Of a stretch of DNA of 64,000 bases, positions 35,556 to 45,177 are shown piece after piece (position 1 is the first letter of the stretch; each line of letters starts with the position of its first letter). Made by a program: the position numbers and the translations under genes. The DNA comes from DATEKX01 sp963726785. GTDB taxonomy: Bacteria; Acidobacteriota; Blastocatellia; UBA7656. The notes under the pieces are model-generated. The model did no database searches and was not told where the DNA came from. It was given only the letters and a program-made list of their open reading frames with translations. The stretch spans positions 1,364,001-1,428,000 of the forward strand of contig CAVSDJ010000007.1 in the NCBI GenBank assembly GCA_963726785.1, written 5' to 3'.

Positions 35556-36532
35556 TCAAAAATATCTCCGCAAATCCATGCCCTCGTACATGTGCGCGAC
35601 CTGATCTGCATAGCCGTTAAACATCAAGGTGTCGCGTTTGCCGAACTCGCCTATGCGCTGTTCCGTCCTCTGGCTCCATCGCGGGTGGTTCACGTTCGGA
35701 TTCACATTTGAATAGAATCCGTATTCGTCGGGCGCGGCAATATTCCAGGTAGCTGGCGGCTCTCTTCCACGAGGCGAATCTTCACGATGGACTTTATCCC
35801 TTTGAATCCGTACTTCCACGGCACAACAAGTCGAAGCGGCGCGCCGTTTTGAGGCGGGAGCGTTTCGCCATAAAGCCCGTTTGCAAGAATCGTCAGCGGG
35901 TTCATAGCTTCATCCAATCGCAAGCCTTCGACATAAGGCCAATCCAAAATATCTCGTGTTGATGTTCGGCATCTGGTTCGCGTCGGCCAGCGTTTCGAAA
36001 GCTACATACTTCGCTTGTGACATTGGTTCCACGCGATCTAAAAGCTTCGAGAGCGGAAAGCCTACCCACGGGATGACCATCGACCATCCTTCGACGCAGC
36101 GATGGCGATATATGCGCTCTTCGGGCGGGCTGAGCTTTATCAGGTCATCAATATCGAAAGTTTTAGGCTTTTGAACAAGCCCGCCGACTTCTACAGTCCA
36201 CGGGCGTGTGACGAAGTTTTTAGCTTTTGCGGCGACGGCTCCCTTGCTCGTCGAGAACTCGTAGAAATTATTGTAGTGAGTTATGTCGTTGTATGAAGTC
36301 GTCGCTTCACTGACAGTTTGCTCGACCGAAGAAGGCGCAGATTGCACGTCGGTGATTTTCTCTCCGACTTTTCCGTCCTGGCTCGGCGAAGCGAACTGGC
36401 GATAAAGCCATCCCGTTCGCGATAGTCGTCGCCGCAAGCACTGCTCCGCGCATAAACAGGCGGCGCGACATATAAACATCTTTGTCCGTTATCTCGTTGC
36501 CTTTGATGTCTGTCGGGCTTCTTGATCAACAT
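35556..36532 (-). pseudogene. msrP: MsrP molybdopterin methionine sulfoxide reductase, several frameshifts
   Basis: The start is MLIKKP at 36532; a frame change follows almost at once, giving DIKGNEITDKDVYMSRRLFM and RGAVLAA, a twin-arginine signal. Near 36410 a second change leads to GEKITDVQSAPSSVEQTV, FVTRPWTVEVGGLVQKP and RHRCVEGWSMVIPWVGFPLS (the Cys that ligates molybdenum). Near 35945 a third gives NGAPLRLVVPWKYGFKGIKS, and near 35765 a fourth gives TWNIAAPDEYGFYSNVNP and GYADQVAHMYEG. All conserved blocks are in the right order, so this is one msrP broken at about four places. If real, MsrQ has lost its partner. Confidence 0.88.
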
Positions 36533-36624
36533 CCCAGTTTACCTGCTTTTTAATTCTACCACTGCTCACTAAAAACTACGCGCTGCGCGACGGTCGCGGA
36601 TTTTACATCATTTTCAAAATAAGC

Positions 36625-36667
36625 AGCCCCAAAACTCGCCGCGCAAGTCCGGCAAACTTTTGGGGCT
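36625..36667 (-). terminator. Terminator of the beta-lactamase-like hydrolase gene
   Basis: AGCCCCAAAA (36625-36634) pairs with TTTTGGGGCT (36658-36667), 10 bp perfect with a 23-base loop, 53 bases after the stop codon on the minus strand and followed there by a T-rich stretch. Confidence 0.7.
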
Positions 36668-36719
36668 ATTTCCTATATACATTCAGAGCGGAATTTTATT
36701 CCGGCAAAGCTGACTACTG

Positions 36720-38213
36720 CTACTGCCCTTTCAACTTTTTCAGCATCTCGACGGCGTTCTGGTTCGCAGGGTCGAGCTTTAACGACTTCTCATAGTTCTC
36801 AATCGCAAGCTCGCGGTCGCCGTTCTTCATATATGCTTCGCCTAGACTGTCGTAAACGTTCGAGGACTGTGGATACGCTTCTACGTTCAATTGTAATACT
36901 CGAATCGCTTCCTTCAATTTCCCGCGCGTCATTAATTTGTATCCCAGATCATTCAACTGGGGTTCCTCGAACGCATATGCGGTGGGCGCGGTCTTCTTCA
37001 ACTCGTAGTACTTCTTCACAGCCGCTTCAAGCCCTTCGCTCGCTATTGCTTTGGAAAGCACTATCGCTATCGCATCCTTGAATACAATCGGCTCAGGTGG
37101 AAGCCCCAGCGCCACATCCAACGCCGCATTCGTTATGCCGCCGAGCGGCGATGGGCCATCGTAATTCGTCATCATTACTACGGCCACGCCTTTATCGGGT
37201 ATCATCAAAAGATTGCTGCGGAAACCCGTGTCGCCGCCGCTGTGTCCGATTGTCTTATACTCTTTGCGCGCTCCTAAAAACCAACTGATGCCGATGTTTT
37301 GCCACTTATCCCCTGCGGGCTTCCACATCAAATCATAAGTTGAAGCCTTCAGTATTCGCTTGCCGTCAAGCTCGCCGCGATTCATATTCGCAATCGCCCA
37401 TCGAGCCATATCCAACACGTTCGAGTAGAGCGTCGAACTCGGCGAGTGCATGCGATTATATGGAAACACCCGGCTCACACTCGGCTCATACGATTCACCC
37501 AAAACATGCGGGCTTGTCAGTAACTTCGGGGCAGCCTGTTTTACGAGCAGCGTGCTCGATTTCATTCCGAGCGGCTCAAGGATGTGATGCTTCACGTAAT
37601 CTTCAAAACTCTCGCCTGAAACTTTCGCTATCACATCGCCCAGTATTTCATAAGCCATGTTGGAGTATCGAAACATAGTGCCGGGCTCTGCGATCAGCGA
37701 AAGATCAGTGAGGCTGCGCACGTATCGTTCGAGCGCGCCATCGTCGTACTGCGGCTTTTCCCACTCGTAATCTTCCACATCGGGCATTCCCGATACGTGG
37801 CTCAACATCTGCCGTATGGTGATCGTTTTGTATCGCTCGTCTTTCATTCGGAAGTAAGGCAGATACTTTATGAGCGGCGCATCCAGATCGATCTTTCCCT
37901 GTTCCCAAAGCTGCATTATCGAAGTGGCGACGAATGGTTTCGTGATCGAGGCCATGTGAAACAGCGATTGCGGCGTGATCTTTTCATTTTTGTTTGTAAG
38001 ATTTTTTACGCCGAATCCCGCGGCATAAACTATCTTTTGATTTTGAACAACGGCGATGGCAAAGCCCGGAACGTTCGCCTGTTTGAGCGCCTGTTCGATC
38101 ATCGGCTCAAGCTGCTCTTTGAACCTGTCGTTTGTTTCCTGAGCTTGAAGATGAATGGGGAGAAGTAGAATCGCTGAAATTAAAATGAGCGCGCGAATAT
38201 TTCTTTTCGTCAT
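36720..38213 (-). CDS. Secreted beta-lactamase-class serine hydrolase with C-terminal TPRs
   Basis: 497 residues. Signal peptide RALILISAILLLPIHLQAQ. Class C beta-lactamase/PBP fold: SITK with Ser89 and Lys92 (SxxK), FRYSNMAYEILG (the YxN motif) and HSGGDTG (the HxG motif). From about residue 395, LNDLGYKLMTRGKLKEAIRV and NVYDSLGEAYMKNGDRELAI are tetratricopeptide repeats. The fusion of esterase/peptidase domain and TPR is common in acidobacteria and Bacteroidetes, and suggests protein-protein contacts. Substrate unknown; a role in antibiotic resistance is not implied. Confidence 0.9.
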   Translation of the reverse strand: MTKRNIRALILISAILLLPIHLQAQETNDRFKEQLEPMIEQALKQANVPGFAIAVVQNQKIVYAAGFGVKNLTNKNEKITPQSLFHMASITKPFVATSIMQLWEQGKIDLDAPLIKYLPYFRMKDERYKTITIRQMLSHVSGMPDVEDYEWEKPQYDDGALERYVRSLTDLSLIAEPGTMFRYSNMAYEILGDVIAKVSGESFEDYVKHHILEPLGMKSSTLLVKQAAPKLLTSPHVLGESYEPSVSRVFPYNRMHSPSSTLYSNVLDMARWAIANMNRGELDGKRILKASTYDLMWKPAGDKWQNIGISWFLGARKEYKTIGHSGGDTGFRSNLLMIPDKGVAVVMMTNYDGPSPLGGITNAALDVALGLPPEPIVFKDAIAIVLSKAIASEGLEAAVKKYYELKKTAPTAYAFEEPQLNDLGYKLMTRGKLKEAIRVLQLNVEAYPQSSNVYDSLGEAYMKNGDRELAIENYEKSLKLDPANQNAVEMLKKLKGQ

Positions 38214-38293
38214 CTGTGTGCCTCGCTGTTTGAGATAGTCATCTTTACTTACGCGTTGATAAGGCTATTTGTTTTCATTTCGGTCGTTGTTAA

Positions 38294-38638
38294 TTAAAAA
38301 TCGTGTCGCTCAGAAGCGGTCATCGCGCGGGCTTCTTTGATAATCGCGCAGATGTTGAGGTCTTCAACCGGAGCGGCCCACCAGCCTGCGTCTGTCAATG
38401 ATTCGAGTTCTTTTAAGTAAGCCTGCAATGCGGCACGCCTTTCGGGGCTTTTTCGACTGTCTTCATCATGCTCTTCGCATTCGTAGTCGAGTTCAGGAAA
38501 AGGCTTCAAAGCTGCAAGCGCCGTTTTCGTGCAACGCAGCGCACGTTTTTGAGCACAGTCGGCACGGCGCAAAGGAATGAACATCATAAAACCAACTGCC
38601 AGCAGAAGCGCGCCGTATACGGTGATTCGATTGGTCAT
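38294..38638 (-). CDS. Small membrane-anchored protein, unknown
   Basis: 114 residues. One N-terminal hydrophobic segment, VYGALLLAVGFMMFIPL, then a soluble helical part with three or four Cys (DCAQKRALRCTKTA, DYECEEHDED, NICAII). I do not recognise the family. It begins 17 bases after the end of the YCF48-like gene and may share its transcript. Confidence 0.55.
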   Translation of the reverse strand: MTNRITVYGALLLAVGFMMFIPLRRADCAQKRALRCTKTALAALKPFPELDYECEEHDEDSRKSPERRAALQAYLKELESLTDAGWWAAPVEDLNICAIIKEARAMTASERHDF

Positions 38639-38654
38639 TTATAGCGTCTCACAT

Positions 38655-39693
38655 TCAGAAGCAATAGACCGGAAACTTCGCAATGCGACCGCGCGGCCCG
38701 GCGGCCCAACCCGCGCCTGCGGTGAAACTCACAGAGTTGTAATTCTCCCGGTCAAGATCAGTCCAATTATTCCCGCCGTCTTTTGAAGAATCCGAACCCG
38801 ATGTTCCGACCGCAACTAGCACGAAGCCGCCTGTGGCAGGAACATATGCGACCGCCGAGCGATACCCTTTTGGCCGCGTCGCCTTGCGCGAGTTTCCACG
38901 TTCGCCCTCCGTCTGTTGTCGTCGCCACATTGTTCACGGCCTCTTCGGGCTTGCGATAATCGCCGCCTGTGATGATGCCGTTCCAGGCATCTTTGAATGC
39001 GATTGAAAAAATTCCCGCAGATTCCGTGCCGCCTGTGATCGGAGTCGTTGCGACCTGCCACGTGCGGCCTCTGTCGGTCGAGCGAAACACGCGAGCAACA
39101 GAGCCGCCGCTTGCAAACCACACGTTGCTTTTGCCTTGGACGGTTATGCAGGTGCCGCTCGCCGCAAAGCCTCCTTCGCCTTTGACAGCGGGCGGAAGGT
39201 TACTCGCAGGAACTTGATTCCACGTTCGGCCGCCGTCATCGGTTGTGATGATGAGAAAACGGCCATCGACCGGATCGCTCATCGCGATGCCGTGATCGCG
39301 ATCCCAGAAAGCCATCGCGTCGAAGAACCCTTCAGCCGTTTTATTAGTGAATTGCAGAGTCCAGTGTGCGCCGCCGTCAGTCGTTTTATAAATCCTCGAT
39401 GATTCGCCCTTGCCTATGCTCAACAGGTAAGCGGTGTACTCGTCAAACGCATCAACGTCACGGAAGTCCAGTTCGCCAGCGCCCTCTACCGTGCCCGCGC
39501 GCCACGTCTTGCCGCCGTCGGTCGTTCGCGTGTAAGTGCCGCGAGTCCCGCTCGCCCACGCGACTGTCGAACTAACGGCGCACAGTCCGCGAAAGTCTGC
39601 ATCCGTGCCGCTCGATTGCAAGCTCCATTGCGCTGACGCCGCGTCGCCTGCGAGCGCGAGAAAGATAAATAAGTTAATTAATCTCATCCGCAT
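38655..39693 (-). pseudogene. YCF48/BNR-repeat beta-propeller protein, one frameshift
   Basis: Signal peptide LINLFIFLALAGDAASAQ from the ATG at 39693 (GAGG upstream). Then repeated blades typical of YCF48-like or sialidase-type propellers: TTDGGKTWRAGTVEGAGELD, IYKTTDGGAHWTLQFT, ITTDDGGRTWNQVP, FRSTDRGRTWQVATTP, TTTDGGRTWKLAQGDAAK. Near 38870 the frame changes; the new frame begins GYRSAVAYVPATGGFVLVAV and ends RIAKFPVYCF at 38655. Net one extra base. In plants YCF48 helps assemble photosystem II; in heterotrophs the role is unknown. Confidence 0.82.
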
Positions 39694-39707
39694 CCACTTG
39701 CCTCGCG

Positions 39708-40671
39708 TCATGAATTGCTCGATGTTTCGACTCGCTCGATGATGTCAATGCGCCGCACGTCAATCGTCAGCATATCGTTTTCCAGCGCGCGATTGAATAC
39801 GTTAGCGAACTTCGCGTTCCAGACTACCTCGTCGGCCTTGTAAGAAGACCGCGCGTGAACGGTCTGCGAAAATGTTTCGTCAATGCCTGTCAGAAGAATC
39901 AGAAACTCCGCGTTCGTGCGGCGCAGGTCTTCCTGCGCGAGGCCATAAAGCGGACTGGTCTCGTCAACCGGATGCACAATCGTCCAGCTCAAGGGGAAGA
40001 AGACAACCCTGTCGCGCTCAAGGCTCAAAGGATAAAAACGGCGAACGCTCTTTCCATTCTCATCTTCTTCAAATTGCGCGAAAAGGATTTTGGCTTCAAG
40101 CTCGATGATCTGGTTTGTGCGCGCGTTTGTGATGCGAAACTCAAACGCCGTTATGTCCCTGTAAGGCGCTACGATGGCCCGTCTGGCTGAATATGATCTT
40201 AGCCGTCGGTCTGGAAAACCTTGCGAACAACAACCCTGTGGCGAGCGCGAATCCAAGCAGGCCGACTAAGGATTCAATAGTGACGATTATATGCACAGCC
40301 GGTCCCGTGGGGATGATGTTGCCATAGCCAATTGTCGCGAATGTTTCTACGCTGAAGAAGAACGCGCGCAGGAATTCGTTCTTGAAAGTCACCTCCGGCG
40401 AACTCACGAGCGCCTCCGGCCCGCATGCCATGTAGGCGAATGCGAAGATGAGATTGCCGATGAGGTAAAAGAGCGCGACGAGGGCTAGAAATTTCGACCA
40501 CGACATTGTCAGCAGCCGGTGATAAAGGCTGAGCGATGTCCAGAAACTCAACCCCCTGCGCGCAACGTTGAAGCTGCCGTCTCGATTTAAGAGCCGCTGT
40601 CGGCTTTCGTGCGCGACCACCGAGCCAAATCCCAAGTCGCGTTCCTCTTCTTCTTTGCTTACACGACGCAT
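39708..40671 (-). pseudogene. Inward-rectifier (KirBac-type) potassium channel, one frameshift
   Basis: First helix FLALVALFYLIGNLIFAF, pore helix and selectivity filter in FFFSVETFATIGYGNIIPTG (TIGYG), second helix HIIVTIESLVGLLGFALATG, then RFSRPTAKIIFS. Near 40190 one extra base moves the frame; the second frame goes on with RAIVAPYRDITAFEFRITNA, FPLSWTIVHPVDETSPLYG and EDLRRTNAEFLILLTGIDET, the cytoplasmic beta-domain of Kir channels. About 320 residues restored. Intact in every motif, so the break may be a sequence error. Confidence 0.88.
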
Positions 40672-40835
40672 GATTCCACTCTTATGATGTTTATTAGTGA
40701 AGAATGACCGATGAATAAAAAATAAGCAACTGGGCCGAATCAGAAATCAATCCATCCTTGCTAGAACGCGCGCTGATAACGTATGCTGGCGCTTCACTCG
40801 CATCAAAGACATTAAACCTTTCAGGATTATTTCTC

Positions 40836-42108
40836 ATGAATGATCGCCGCGAATTGTTCGGATGGTATGTCTACGATTGGGCAAACTCGGCTTTCTACAC
40901 GACTGTGGTGACGGTCTTTCTCGGCCCTTATCTAACGGCTGTTGCGAAGGCGGCGGCTGACGCCGAAGGATTCGTTCATCCGCTGGGCCTGAAAATCCGC
41001 CCCGGCTCTGTCTTCTCGCTCGCCGTTTTTCTGTCAGTATTTCTCCAGATGCTCGTTCTGCCGCTGTTGGGCGCTATTTCAGATTACTCGAATCTGAAAA
41101 AGCAGTTGCTGATTTTTTTCGCCTACACCGGATCGTTTGCGACGATGGGGATGTATTTTCTGAAGGGCGACAATTACCTGCTCGGCGTCGTGCTGTTTGT
41201 CATAGCGAACCTCAGCATCGGCGCTTCGTTGGTTTTCTACAACGCTTATCTCAACGATGTCGCAAGCCCCGACCGGCGCGACTCGGTTTCGTCAATAGGT
41301 TTTGCGTGGGGGTACGCCGGAGGAGGTTTGTTGCTGGCGGCAAACATCGCGCTTTATGTCAAACGCGAATCTTTGGGACTCAGCGAGTCTCATGCCATTC
41401 GCATCAGCCTGCTATCATCGGGGTTGTGGTGGGCTTTGTTCACGCTCGTCCCGCTTGCGCTGCTCAAACGCAGGCGAGCAGTTCGAAGCCTGCCGCCCGG
41501 CGAGAATCGTATAAGCGTAGGGTTCAAGCAACTCAAGCACACTATCAAAAGCTTAACCCGGTATCCGCAAACGCTATTGTTTTTGCTCGCATTCCTGCTT
41601 TACAACGACGGCATACAGTCGGTCATCGCGCTCGCGGCGCAGTTTGGCAGCGAAGAACTTAAGCTGGAAACCTTGACGCTTACGACGACCGTTCTGATAG
41701 TCCAGTTCGTCGCCTTCTTTGGCGCGACTATCTTCAACTTTATCGCGAAGGCTGTGGGCACGAAGCGTGCCATCATCATCAGTTTGATTATCTGGGTAGG
41801 CACGAGTCATCTACGCTTACGCGGCGCTCAAGACCGCGCGCGATTTTATGATCATGGGCGCAGTCATAGGCATAGTGCTCGGTGGGAGCCAGGCGCTCAG
41901 CCGCTCGCTTTACTCGTTGATGATTCCGGAAGGAAAGGAGGCCGAGTATTTCAGCCTCTACGAAGTGAGCGACAAGGGAACCAGTTGGCTTGGGCCGCTG
42001 CTGTTCGCGCTGGCATATCAATTCACAGACAGCTACCGCCTCTCGATTCTTTCGCTAATAATATTTCTGATCGTCGGACTCGCGCTGTCTGCTTTTTGTC
42101 AACGTTGA
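40836..42108 (+). pseudogene. UMF1-type MFS permease, one frameshift
   Basis: From the ATG at 40836: GWYVYDWANSAFYTTVVTVF, LGAISDYSNLKKQLL, FYNAYLNDVASPDRRDSVSS and GFAWGYAGGGLLL are the UMF1/Atg22-like MFS motifs. One extra base near 41805 breaks the last third; the other frame continues VIYAYAALKTARDFMIMGAV, GGSQALSRSLYSLMIPEGKE, FSLYEVSDKGTSWLGPLLFA and ends at 42108. Twelve helices, about 423 residues. The false frame runs on to 42332 but has no membrane character. Substrate unknown. Confidence 0.87.
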
Positions 42109-42213
42109 CAAGGCAATTAAGGAAGCAGAAAGCAGTCGGCAGAAGACAGAAGCCACAGGGCAGTAAGCAATTGACGCTTCTTATCAGTCCAATCACCGCC
42201 TACTGCCTTCTGA

Positions 42214-42810
42214 TTACTTCGACGGAGCGTAAAAAGGATTCTGGCCCGAAGCGTGATCCGTCGAGTCGAATATCTCGCGCACTTGAGGCACCTGATCGCG
42301 AATCATTCTTTCGATGCCCATCTTCAAGGTAACGTCGGCAGCGCCGCAGCCCTGACAGCCTCCGCCCATGCGTATGAACACATTGTCGTCCTGCACGTCG
42401 AGCAGTTCGACAAAGCCACCGTGCGCGGCCACGCCGGGATTGATCATATCGTCAAGCACCTGCTGCACCTTTGTACGCACGGCCTCTGACGGCAATCGGT
42501 CGCCTTCGGCAACCACCGGAGGCGGGTTGAAGAAAGCGCGAATGGCAGTGCCTATGCGCTTGCCAAACTGTCGCCAGTCTTCAGTGCCCGACTGGGTCAC
42601 GGCCACACGGTATCCGTCAAGCTCTACTTTCGAGATGCCCGGTATTTTGAAAAGCCTGTCGGCCAGGTCGTTGTCCTTCGATTCTTCGGCGCTCGTGAAA
42701 ACAGCCGAACCGGAATGAACCGGGCGATCAACCGTGAAACGGCAAACGCGAATATCTTGCTGATCTACTTCTGCTTTTATCTGAATGTTATCGGCTAATG
42801 GTGAACTCAT
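42214..42810 (-). CDS. Nfu-type iron-sulfur cluster scaffold/carrier
   Basis: 198 residues with an N-terminal Nfu domain (GSAVFTSAEESKDNDLADRL, FKIPGISKVELDGYRVAV) and a C-terminal NifU-like domain, VQQVLDDMINPGVAAHGGFV then GGGCQGCGAADVTLKMGIER, whose CxxC binds the Fe-S cluster between subunits. It delivers clusters to enzymes such as the radical SAM protein encoded next to it. The 3' end of the MFS gene converges. Confidence 0.9.
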   Translation of the reverse strand: MSSPLADNIQIKAEVDQQDIRVCRFTVDRPVHSGSAVFTSAEESKDNDLADRLFKIPGISKVELDGYRVAVTQSGTEDWRQFGKRIGTAIRAFFNPPPVVAEGDRLPSEAVRTKVQQVLDDMINPGVAAHGGFVELLDVQDDNVFIRMGGGCQGCGAADVTLKMGIERMIRDQVPQVREIFDSTDHASGQNPFYAPSK

Positions 42811-42910
42811 ATCAAAACTCCTTCAATGTAATTGTAAATGATGAACGCGATAGCAGAAAGGGATGAATCACGCGATTTCATATTTCAAATCCTTCGATTC
42901 ATCATTGCTC

Positions 42911-44350
42911 TTAAACTCCCGATCTTTTTTCGAGGGGACCAAACTGGTCCCGCGTAGGCTCCGCTCAGCAGAACCATGCTTCCGTGAGACGCGGCGGGCG
43001 AAGCCTCATCGGCGCAATCTCAGGCGCATAGCGAACCATTTCTTCATCGCCGCGCGCTCGGCTTGCCGCTTCGCGGATTCGTTGAAACGTTATGCCTGTG
43101 TCTTCATTTCTGAGAACCGCTTGCTCGACTATATTAACAACCTGTTTGTGTAACTCGTCCATCCGTGGGTCTGTGTGCGACCAGTTATAGCTGAACGACT
43201 CTTGCGCAAGCGGCCCAAGCCACTGATCAGTGCCGGGCCGCGAAACAAGCAGCGAGCCGGGCGGCACGAGCAGGCGAATGCTGTATTGCACGGGGTCAAC
43301 ATGGTCTACGAGATTGTGCGAGCGAACGAAATCGAGCACTTCAATAAAATCGTCAATCGTAGTCCACGGCGTGAAGGATACGAAGGACGGCCTGAGCGCA
43401 ATGCCTGCATCACGAAGTATATGAAGCGCAAGGCCCACGTCCTGGCGCGTGTGGCCTTTTTCGAGATGGGCGAGTACCGTGTCGCTTAACGACTCAACCG
43501 CCGAAACCGCGAAGACGCAGCCCGCGCGGGCAAGTTCCGACATCAGCGAGCGATATTTAATTATGTGCTCGACCTTCGCAGTGAAGTCGAAAGTCAGTTC
43601 GGGAAACTCTTCGTGCATTGCGCGCGCGATTCTAAGGCTGTGCGTCGGGCCGTTCAAAAAATCAGGGTCGCCGAATGTCACGTGACGAGCGCCCGCCGAG
43701 ACAAGCTGGCGAATGTCTTCGAGCACAATCTGCTCAGGCACGACGAAGAAGCGCCCGTTGTAAACAGGAGGAATCGGACAATGCGTGCAATGATGAAGGC
43801 ATCCGCGACTTGCTTCGACGTAGCCCGCAATATGCTGTTCGCCGTTGCGCTCAAGTTTGGCGTAACGTTCGAGCGCGGGAAGACGCTTGCGCTCTGGAAG
43901 CGGAAAATTCAGCCGCGCAAGCACAGGCAGTTTTTTCGCGCTGCCCTGCTCGACGCTGACCGGCGACCCTTCATCTATCGCTTTGATTAGATCAACAAGC
44001 GACTGTTCAAACTCTCCGCCAATGACAGAATCGGCTACAGTATCGAGCAGGTAGTCGGCGTTGAGCGAAGCGTACAATCCATAAAAGCAAATGTGTGCGC
44101 CGGGATTGATGCGGCGAATCGTTTCGGCAACGCGCAGCCCCAATCTGAGTGCCGTGTGCATCGGGACTGAGATGCCGATGAAGCGTGCGCGTTTCACTTT
44201 CTGCTCATCGAAACCTTCGACCGACACATCCATCGCTTCCGCCTCGTACCCAGCGCGCCGCAAGAATCCCATAGGAACGGCGAGGCTTGCAGGCTGATGC
44301 CCAAGTTCGTAACAGGATACCAGTAATACGGGTAGCGTTTGCTCGTTCAT
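42911..44350 (-). CDS. Radical SAM selenoprotein with Cys-Sec-Ala-Glu-Pro tail
   Basis: A 479-residue product if the in-frame TGA at 42965-42967 is read as selenocysteine (residue 462); a naive call would stop at residue 461. The N-terminal domain is B12-binding-like (PVLLVSCYELGHQPASLAVP, GISVPMHTALRLGLRVAETI); CLHHCTHC (Cys184, 188, 191) binds the radical SAM cluster, followed by GDPDFLNG. After Cys461 the codons give Sec-Ala-Glu-Pro, then TRDQFGPLEKRSGV and TAA at 42911. This is the hallmark of the radical SAM family ending CUAEP or CCAEP. A 7-bp hairpin with a GTT loop begins 13 bases after the TGA, like a bacterial SECIS. The substrate is unknown; no selA, selB or tRNA-Sec is in this window. 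Confidence 0.88.
42935..42967 (-). promoter_or_regulatory. Bacterial SECIS-like element with its UGA codon
   Basis: On the minus strand the TGA (42967-42965) is followed after 13 bases by GGGACCA, loop GTT, TGGTCCC (42951 down to 42935): seven perfect pairs. The loop begins 21 bases from the TGA with G and U, where bacterial SECIS elements carry the conserved GU for SelB binding, within the usual distance. The motif lies wholly in the extended reading frame. Confidence 0.75.
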
Positions 44351-44510
44351 AATACTTTTATTGTTATAGCGCCAGCTTTCTATTATAGCCAGAAGAGGAA
44401 TAATTCCCTACCGACGATCATCATGTGGGAGATAGTTGGCAAAACCGTGCTACTATATTCGAGCGTGCAGGCCAACCGGGTGACTCTCGTCAGAAGCTCA
44501 GGAGATAATA

Positions 44511-44906
44511 ATGTGTAAGAAACTTCTGTCACTCACGCTTGCTGCGCTATTGATTCACTTAGTGGTTGGCACACAATCCGCCTCTGCATCCACAGATACT
44601 CAAAAACAAGCTCGACTCGCCGAGAAGGTAAAAACGGGTATTCACAAGCTTGGGATCGGAAAAGAAGCACGCGTCGTTGTCAAGCTACGTGATAAAACGA
44701 AACTCGCAGGATACATCAGCGAAGTCGGGGAAGATCGTTTCGCTATAACTGACATAAGCACTGGCGCAACCACTGTGGTTACTTATCCCGATGTGGCGCA
44801 AGTAAAAGGCCACAACCTTTCGACAGGTGCTAAGATAGCGATCATTGGCCTTGCCATTGCCGCAGGGGTGTTAGCCTTTTTCCTTTGGCTTGAAAATTAC
44901 GGCTAG
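44511..44906 (+). CDS. Secreted/membrane small protein with Sm-like beta domain, unknown
   Basis: 131 residues. Signal peptide LLSLTLAALLIHLVVGTQSA; a helical segment, LAEKVKTGIHKLGIGKEARV; an Sm-like beta stretch, VVKLRDKTKLAGYISEVGED then RFAITDISTG; and a C-terminal helix AKIAIIGLAIAAGVLAFFLW as membrane anchor. CAGGAGATAATA before the ATG is a good ribosome site. Many acidobacterial genomes carry this type of protein, function unknown to me. Confidence 0.72.
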   Translation: MCKKLLSLTLAALLIHLVVGTQSASASTDTQKQARLAEKVKTGIHKLGIGKEARVVVKLRDKTKLAGYISEVGEDRFAITDISTGATTVVTYPDVAQVKGHNLSTGAKIAIIGLAIAAGVLAFFLWLENYG

Positions 44907-45177
44907 TGCTAAACCGTCGAGCGACCTTGAACACCTGGCTTATTCAAATCGCGTGATGGCGCAAGATCAGGTTGAGGTGCTAATCCGCTTTTTATCTTAA
45001 CGCGCTGTCGAATAAGTCAGGCTAATTCAGTCGTCAGCAATTGACGTTATTTGCAAGTTTTTACAACAAGATACAACGAAAATCCCTGCCATCTGTTGTA
45101 CTATCTGTGAGCGGATAATCCATTTGTGCCTGTCCTCCTACTCGTAGGCGATACCACGCTCGGAGAAATTAAAAATC

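Noticed and set aside
42113..42332. Continuation of the MFS frame to 42332
   Set aside because: This part is in the wrong frame after the one-base insertion near 41805; it is hydrophilic and lacks the membrane helices that the other frame restores.
45105..45118. TGTGAGCGGATAA, identical to the core of the E. coli lac operator
   Set aside because: The site lacks the symmetric second half and no LacI-type gene is nearby; a 13-base match is within chance for such a word.
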